A DNA stretch of 64,000 bases from Dipteris shenzhenensis. Taxonomy: Eukaryota; Polypodiophyta; Polypodiopsida; Gleicheniales. This document shows positions 21,501 through 30,500 of the stretch, in pieces. The position numbers and the translations under genes are program-made. Numbering within the stretch: position 1 is the stretch's first letter; each line of letters opens with the position of its first letter. The notes below the pieces were generated by a model that was not told where the DNA came from, ran no database searches, and saw only the letters and a program-made list of their open reading frames with translations. The stretch lies in assembly GCA_047967505.1 (NCBI GenBank), contig CM106540.1. The stretch is one strand, 5' to 3'.

Positions 21501-24500
21501 TTAGCATGTGTAGATTGGAATCCCTTGAACTTCAAGAGATACTTTTTTGTACGTCTTCCTGTGATGAAGTCATAGAACCAAAAGTATCTCATTATCCTCC
21601 ACTTTTGGTGGATCTTCATAGACTGGATCGTGAGGAATAACCAAAAAGGATTTGATTAAACTGCCATGGAATACAACGTGTATCTTCCAATGTGATGGGA
21701 GATCGAGCCGAATTAAAACTTGATTCATAACCTCCAACACTCTGAAAGGGCCATAATTAAATACCTCTTCTGTCCCACCTTGGTTTCCAGCCAAAGCTTT
21801 TCAAACTTTGGTAAACCCCATTGTCCTTCCTTAATCTCAAAGGCCCTCCGTCTTTTATTTGCAGCTGCCCTTTGTTTTAATTGATCCTTTTGTATGGCTA
21901 TGCGGCCTATGGCATAAGCAGAGTCATAACCCTAATTGATCAACGGCAAAGATCTCTTTGTTTGCATTAATAGAATTGATAAGAATCTGCCATAGATGAT
22001 TTGAAAAGGGGTCTTTCCCCTAGAAGAGTGTATGGTATTAATGTAAGCAAACTCAACAATGGGTAGATACTTTTTCCAAATGATCTGTTGATTGTGTACA
22101 TAGATTTAGAGCAAATCCATAGGGTGCTAATAGTAATTTCACTTTGGTCATCAATCTTAAGGATGAAATGCTCAAGAAAATGTTCGAAGCTTGTCAAACA
22201 ATGCTTGCCAGACATTACTAGTGAATTTAGAATCTCTATCGAAAACTATAGATTAGAGTATAACATGATGTCTAAAGATAACCTAATGAATAGGTGTGCA
22301 GCTTCAAGAGCCTTTACGAGCTTCCGACATGGAATGAGATGAGTTTATTTACTAAACCTATCCACTATGGTCCAAATCATGTCATGTTCCTAATTAGTCT
22401 TAGGAATTCCAATAATGAAGTCTATGTTAATATACTCCCATGGTCTTTCTAGAATAGGTAAAGATTAGAATAGTCCTTTGGGTTTTCCTCTATCACACTT
22501 TGCCTTTTGACATGATATACATAGTGAAATATAAGCAACAATGTCTTTCTTCATGTCTAGCCAATAGAAGAGTCTACCTAGGGATGTAAATGTAGCCACA
22601 ATGCCTCTATGACCAGCATAAGGTGGATTATGGTTTTTCTCTAAAGCCTTTGGTCGGAGTTCTTTTGTAATACATAGTTTCTCTTGCTTGTACAAGTATC
22701 CATCATTGTGTAGTAAGCATAGTGAGTGTCTGCGGTCATCAAATGTGCCCATACTTAACAGCATCTCTTGCATACATATCCTTAAGGGCTATCAACTGAT
22801 CATGATATGTGACTGAGATATGTCTTGGCCTATGAGAAAGTGCATCAGCCACTGCATTTTCTTTTCCAAGATTGTACTCGAATTGGAAATGAAAAGAGTG
22901 TGGAACAATAGACCATCTCATGTGCCTCTCTCTCAAGAGGGGTTGCTTCAAAAGTATTGTAGGCTTTGATGATCAGTCTTAACAAGAAAGTGTATTCCTA
23001 ATGTTTCCACATCCTGAAGGCATGTATTACTGCCCAGAGTTCCTCCTCATAAATGTCATAATGAAGTTCAGCATCTTTCAGCATTTTACTTTCATAGGCT
23101 ACTACATGAGCATCATGGGTTAGAGCAGCTTCAATGCCGTCACTACTAGCATCAATTGCCTGGTTATAACACCTAAAGATATTCATAAAATTGCATTCGA
23201 ACAACTAGAGTATCTTGTAATGCCTTACTAATGCACCAGCTACCTTTCGACAGCCTAATGGAATGATTGTTTAGAAACCATCAAGAATTCATAGGAGTTT
23301 TCTTCAATGACATTCTTATTTTTAGGAGGAATGAGGAGGAGCATAGAGAGCATTCGAAAACTATATTCAAAGTCTTATAAAATAAATGCCCTTCTATTGA
23401 ATGAAAAGAATCCCTGGCAGAAATCCAATACCTAGGCCATAATTTCTACAAAGATGGTATCCGAATGGATTCAGCCAAAATACAAACAATCATGGAATGG
23501 CCCAGTCTAAAGATTCCTCATGAGTTTAGTTCATTCCTTGGTCTACGCTCATATTCATTTGGAATTTTGTATAGACAGGTGCAGCCCTACATGATCTCAA
23601 TAAGGCTAAGTTTTAATGGAGTTTTGAAGAGAAAATTATTTTCAAAGTTGAAACATGCCTTAATCACAGGACTTGTTTCTCATCATTCTTGACTTAGGAA
23701 AACTATTCTCTTTAGTTCTATGCAACTGAAAATTGTACATCCTCCCAAGTCCCAAATTATCAAAAATGCCATCTATTCGAGGAATAGGGAAACAATTTTT
23801 TATTGTATGTTTATTCAAGGCTCTATAGTTCACACACATCCTAAAAGATCCGGACTAGCAAGATAAGAGAGCAAAAGGGGGAACTACTAGGTCAGACCAA
23901 TCCTTTCTCCAAGAGTTCTTGAACTTGCTTGAAGATCTCATGTTGTTGTGTTCAACTAACTCAATATCCGTCTACTGAGTGAAGAACATCCGAGAACTAA
24001 ATCAATCTTATGGTCTTCACGCCTTCCTAGTGGAAGCTGACTAGGTAACTCTTGTGAGAAACAATTCGAAATTTCTTTGAGAAAGTTTAGCAATTCTTGA
24101 CAAGTGGATTTGTGAAAATCTCTTCTAGAACTTTCTTTCTAGTGGAAGCTGACTCGGTGACTCTTGTGAGAAACAATTTAAAAATTCTTTAAGAAAGTTT
24201 AGCCTTTCTTGACCAAGTGGGTTTGTGAAAATCTCTTCTAGAACTTCCTTTTCAACAACATAAATAAGAAAAGAACATTCAATTTCTAACCATAGGAACA
24301 CCATTTCCTAAGACACCAGCCAAAATGCTAACATCCCGGCCCTTGTGTTGAAAGGTCAAGATGTTCTTTGCATAATCAATTCAAGGATTGACTTCCTTAT
24401 ACCAAGGCATTCCAAATATAACATCAGCACCTTGAATCAGGCAATCATAAAAGATAGGCGATCAAGATATGTTTGTCGATGAGAGGATATGCCTTTTCTT

Positions 24501-27500
24501 CATGACACTTGAAAGCACCAAGTGTTCGCCTTTGTTTTGACTCATGCGAGATAAATTATTATTGCAACATCATCGAGCAAGAAAGAGGCTGAATGATCTT
24601 TTACATGACCCGAAGTCCTAAGCAAACTATGGGTAGACAGATCCTCATCTTTATGTGGGAAAACCTCCATGTTATGGGCTGCCGGTGTTTCTTCCAAGCC
24701 TCCTTGTTGACCTTTGCTTTGGCAATCTACTTGTGAGGACACTCGTAGAAAGCCTCCATGTTATGGGCTGCCGGTGTTTCTTCCAAGCCTCCTTGTTGAC
24801 CTTTGCTTTGGCAATCTACTTTTGAGGACACTCGCAGAAGTTGTGGCCTTGCTCTCCATATTTAAAGCATCATCCTTCGGAATAATATCTTTTCTTTTGT
24901 TGATGAGATAGGGTCTTTGAAGACTCCTCTTGCCTGTTGGATGCTTTTATATTCTTCTTGAATTCTTTTAAAAGCTCCTCTTCTTTGGATCACCCTTGGC
25001 AAGAAGAGTAGATTCTTCTCAATCTTTAGTGCCGCCTTAATAGTATCCTCCAAAGTCACGAGCCTGGCAATGTCGACTTATTTTTCAATAGTGTACCTCA
25101 ACCCCAGCCAAAACCTCCTTTGTTGCTTCCTTAAATCTTCTTTACTGAAAGGTTGAACTTTCAGTAAAGTATCTGAAAAATGAGTAACATACATATTTTT
25201 TCGTCTTGTCATTATCGAAGATATCCAATTGCACTGTCATGTCTCTTTTGAACTCCTTTGGCAAGAAATGACCCTGCAATTTCTTCTTGAACTTTCTCCA
25301 AGTGGGCTTGCTGTCCTGCGCTGGACATAGCACCATAGAGAAGCACCATCTTGCAGGTGCAAGGCTGCAAATCAAATCTTGGCTTTTCTTTATATTTATC
25401 TCCATCAAAGAAGTAGTCAAGATCTCATATCCATGCCAACAAAATTTCGAGCTGATCTTCATCTTTGTATTTGTTGAGCTTGAACATCCAAGCTTGATCT
25501 TTGGCTCAACTAGTCTTCTCTTTCCTCTTATGTCTCACAGATATCATTTTCTTCCCCTTGAATGAGAGGCAGAGCGTGACTTACCCTTCCTTACACAATC
25601 TTGAATGCCTGGACGGCACCTTTCTTTGGATGGAGGCCCTGGCTTATGGGAGTCAACATGGTTACCTTCATGGACATGAATCTGATGGGCTATACTAGTC
25701 ACAAGGTTACTCAACTCATTGAGATTGGAAGGCAAATGGAGACCATGGCTTGCTATGATGGCTGGTTGACTCAATGAGAAGAGAAAGAGGGTCAATAAGG
25801 GCGCACAGAGATTTGGGGATCACACTATCGTAAGCTCTGATACCAATGAAATCTCCCAGTGCTCTCTTAAAGGAAAAGGGAAAAGATTGCACAAGTTTGC
25901 GGAATATTGCTTTACTGCATAGATTTGCATGAAATGCACATATCAAAGAAGTTTGGTCAAAGCAAACAAAGTCACCATCTTCATATCAGGTTTATTTAGG
26001 ATTGCACACCACTACAAAATAAATATTGCCACTCACAAGACTACTCCTGGTGCTGTGGCAAATCCTGATGGAAGGGTGATAGCTGCACTAACTAGGGAAT
26101 GTGAATTGGGACAACTGTCGTGCCTCTGCTTCTCCACATTGAGAAAGACCCCATACTCTTTGTCCTTGGCTTGCTATTTGCTAATAATCGCCTTGAAACT
26201 TCCTTGGGTTGAGATCTCCTAATACTACTTGTTGAGAGGGCCTTTGCGTCCATGACCCCCCTTGCTCATGAGCTCAAAACTGTGAATGAGCTCAAAAGCT
26301 ATGTTGTACATTTTCAGCCTAAAGCTTCGAACATACTATTGGATATCAGAACGAAGACCTTGTAAAAATGTGTTGATCCGGACCCCATCTGCTACTTTTA
26401 ACTGTATAACCAATTGTGTGAAGTGATTCATGTAGTGATTGCTCAACTCCGTTGCTGTTTCTGTCAACTTAAAGAATTGGGCATGGAGATTGTCCATGTA
26501 TTGAACTTAAGTTTGAGCATGCCCTTGTTGAGAATAGGAATTTTGCAATGATGAATTTGTACTTGAGCGTCTGTAGTGATATCTTTGCGAATTCGGCTTG
26601 AGAATGCTGCAACTTGTCTATAAGCGTCTGCTATTAAAATATTTTGCCACCTACTTTTCAACGTCAGTTGCATTCTTGTCTGCAACATAGTACGTCCAAG
26701 GTCTCATTCCATGAAGGGGGAGATGAAAGGGGGGCTTGAGTATACATGGTTGTAGCATGCTCGAACTAAAGTTCGAGCATGCAACATGTTTTGAATTTGC
26801 TAACATATTTTAAATTAGTTGTGGCATGCTCCCTACAAAGACTTTCATGTGCACAAGCTTCAGTCGGCAAATTGTTGGTTGGATTACATGAATTGTGTTG
26901 CACTATAATGTCACTTGTGCCACCAAGTGCATGGAAGTAAGGATATTTCTCGTTGTCTTGTGTCTGCATAGTGGAAAAGTAACTCTTGAACTAGTTGAGC
27001 CAAGACAAGAGTACTAATGGTTATGTTTTCCGTTGTACTTGTTAAAATTCAGCTTTCTAGAAAATGGGAACCTTATTAGGGACAGATTGGTCGGGCACTC
27101 TTTGGTACTCTGCTACTCCGACTTGGAATTGTCTATTCCAACTATTGAAGGAGGATCTTCACGTAAAGACAAGTCCAATTTGGTCAAGTGTGCATTTGTC
27201 CAGGTATTGGGTGCAAACATTGGAGGAACCTTGTGTAAAGGCAACTCCAATTGAGTCAGGTGACACGTGTGTCCTTGGTCAATTGATGCTAGGCCTTATC
27301 AGGCCTGCAAAGTTTCTTTGGGATGAGGCTACTACGACCAGAGTTCATATCCTAAATCATTCACCAACGTCTACTATTCCCAAGGCAACTCCTTTTGAGG
27401 CCTATTTTGGCAAAAAGCCCAATGTTTCCTATTTCTGTTTATTTGGGTGTGACGCCTTTGTACACATTCCAAAGAAGCAAAGGGGGAAGTTAGATGTGAA

Positions 27501-30500
27501 GTCCACTCAGACGATCTTTGTCAGTTACAATTCTCAATCTACATGTTATCGGCAGTATGACCCTTCCAAGAGAGAGATTATCCTTAACAAGGATGCTATC
27601 TTTGATAAGCACATTCCATCTTCAATGGTTGATGTCAACCTTGATATATGCTCAGAAAGGCAAAGCAATTCATGTTGAAACCACCAACTATGCTCTTATG
27701 ACTACTATCATGGTTACAAAAGAGCCAGTGTACTTTGAAGACATAGTTGACAAGCCAGAATGGCAAACTTCTATGAATGAAGAAATGGAAGCTTTATACA
27801 AGAACAATACTCGGAAATTATGCGACCTTCCACCACGAAAGAAGGCCATAGCAAACAAATGGGTATACAAAGTGAAGTACAATCCAGATGGAAGCATTGA
27901 AAGATACAAAGCTAGACTAGTTGCAAAAGCATTTACACAACAATATGGTCAAGATTATGATGAGACTAATGCTCCAGTAGCAAAGATGGATTCCATATGG
28001 TTCTTGATATCACTAGCAACACTCAGCAGATGGAATGTATACCAGCTCGATGTCAAAAACATATGGCTCCTAACCTTCACCTTGCACAACAGGTAATCCT
28101 CAGCTTGTACTCCTTAAAGTTGGGAATAGGCATACGTAAGATCTTTCTACAAGAGTGCTTTCATTAACCGATCCACATGACAATGTTTGACAGGATGAAA
28201 GAAGCCACTATATTCAGCGAGATGGATTTGAAGAGTGGCTATCATTGAGTCTACATAGTTCCCTAGGATATCCATAATGGGCTCTTGTGACGTTAGCATT
28301 TAATAACTTTCTAGTTAACTAGATTTTTTCTCTAGATGTGTCTAGAGTGGTCATTTGTGTATATTTGAGGACTAGAGCTCTAACAGACTGCACATGGTAT
28401 TATCCCATATAGCACTTTATCTCAGGATGCCACATGTTCTATATAGGATAATCCATAAGCATATGTGCTATTTGTCTAGGTCTAAGCACTATAAAAGACA
28501 AGGGACCCCATCGTTGGAAATAACTATTCTGAGATCACTATTATCTCACTATTCTGAGATCACAATCCAACAAGGATTTATCTTCTTATCCCTCTTGGTC
28601 TGCTCTCCAACAAGATGAGACTCGCCTTATAGGTTTGCTACAACACAATCATCTATCTACAAGCTACCTTCTAACATCGAGAGGATGGCAGCTTATGCTT
28701 GGGTACTGAGGAGAACATAAGCCTAGCTTTGCTTACTAAGTTTTTCTTTTTTGGTACTTTCTTTTTAAAAGAAATCAAAATTTTATTTTATAATTTTCTC
28801 ATAACTTTGTCTAAAGTCGCTTACGAACTCCCTTGTTTCCTTTGTTCTTTAGCTTGTTCTATACAACATTATAATTTGTAACATTTGGTATTCTAGTCTT
28901 ATGAACGTATATATATCAAGAGGAGTTAGAATACGAACACAAGACACACATGGTGTAGGCTAGCATGTCGCCATCCCAACCATAGATCTTTGCAAGGATC
29001 ATCCCCGAGCTAGCAACTATTTGCAGTAGCCTTGGTTATGGGCCTATAAACATGAAGAGTCAAATAGATAAAAGACAAGACGACAGACTAATAGGCCTAA
29101 TAGGTTATGTGAGAAGGCCAACCGAATGCAAACTAACCCTAGACTAGCCCTTTGGATAGAGCTAAGTGCCAGAAACCTAAGGGCGAAAATAGAATCCAAA
29201 TCAGAGTAGTATTGATTACCCAAACTGAATTTTCAGTCCGGCAAATACAGAATGGTTAAAATAACCTTAGTCCATGATTTCAGCATGACATGTGGCATGA
29301 TGACTGGTCATGCTGAGGTGGCAGCCTTGACATGTGGCATGGGACACATGGCAGCATGTGGGGACATGTGGAGGGCCATGCATGAACCACGGCACCACTT
29401 GTCACGACAGGAACTCCAGTCCCCATGCAGGCCTCTATGGTTCAAGGGAGCTAGCCCCCCATGACAAATTGGGCACAAACTCCTATGTTTTTGAAGCTGC
29501 TGCCTCCTACATCTAGAAAAAAACACTCCCCCCCCCCCCTGCACACATTTTCTCTCCCCCTCTTGTTGGTGTATTCTCTCCTACAGCCTCTCCTTTTGCA
29601 GCAGCTCCCATCCTGCCTCTACAGCTCCTTCCCCACGCAGTCCAGCAGCAGCTCCTTCCTCTGCAACAGCTCCTCCTTTATCTTTTGCAGCAGCAGCAGC
29701 CCCTTCTGCTCCTTCCTGTACAGCAGCCCTCTTGTTGCTGCTTCTGTAGCAGCAGCCCCTCCGCTCCTTCCTCTGCAGCAGTTCTCCTGCTCCTTCTGCA
29801 ATAGCAGCAGCCCCTTCTGCTCCTCTCTGCAGCAGCAGTCCTCTTGCAACACGCAGCCCTGTTGGTACAACTCTTGCAGTTCCTCGTCCCACAGCCCTGC
29901 ATCAGCCTCTTCCCCATGCAGTCCTCATCCCACTGTTGATGCAGCTCTCACCCTATGCAACATGAATTCTTCATCTCCTAGGGGAACCTCTTACTAAGGC
30001 ACACATGCATGCAGCTGGGCGCACATGCAGGCTTCCTTCTCACTCGGGCACGGATGCATGCAGGTTTTCTTCTGTAGGCGGGCACTACTTCCAGCCCACG
30101 ATAATACTTAAATAGCGAGGGAGGGGAGGGCAGCACTTTTAATCATGTGTTCATCTTTCCTCAAGCAATGCTGTATTCTTATTTTTCTCCTAAAGCTTAA
30201 GATTGGACTAATTATCATAACTAAATGAGCCACACATTGAGCCTCAAGCAGTATTTGACAACGTATATTGAGTGAACCCTATGGAAGTAGGTAGTTCGAG
30301 CCTCAGCTGATGTGGATTCTCTTATAGGGACCACTCTTGAAACAATATTTCTCCTAATGGGAGAACCTCCAGGAGAAACAGTCAGCGAGGTTCTCATTGA
30401 TATGTAGCATGACGCAAGGTCAATTTTCTTAATTATGACCACAGTTCAGTGAATTTGCTCGATGACTATGTGGTTGCCAAGCTCAATATCCCCACAGAAC

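Larger units (their letters stand above)
21299..25846 (-). mobile_element. Decayed Ty3/gypsy chromovirus
   Basis: Minus-strand order is primer site, gag, protease, RT, RNase H, integrase, chromodomain, which defines a chromovirus. The primer site TGGTATCAGAGC lies at 25834-25845; one base further, LTR-like sequence begins at 25847. Gag fragments (25142-25795), zinc knuckles ([11 protein letters not shown], 24770-24870), a protease C-terminus ([16 protein letters not shown], about 24390-24450), an RT start ([12 protein letters not shown], about 23830), RNase H ([16 protein letters not shown], about 23100) and the integrase zinc domain ([16 protein letters not shown]) are readable. A terminal chromodomain remnant ([16 protein letters not shown]) lies at about 21480-21540. 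Stops and frameshifts are frequent. The 3' LTR was not identified. The element sits inside the cyclophilin-40 intron. Confidence 0.88.

Noticed and set aside
29461-29997. Plus-strand ORF of 178 codons and overlapping minus-strand ORFs
   Set aside because: Products of the CTG/CAG minisatellite, open in several frames at once.
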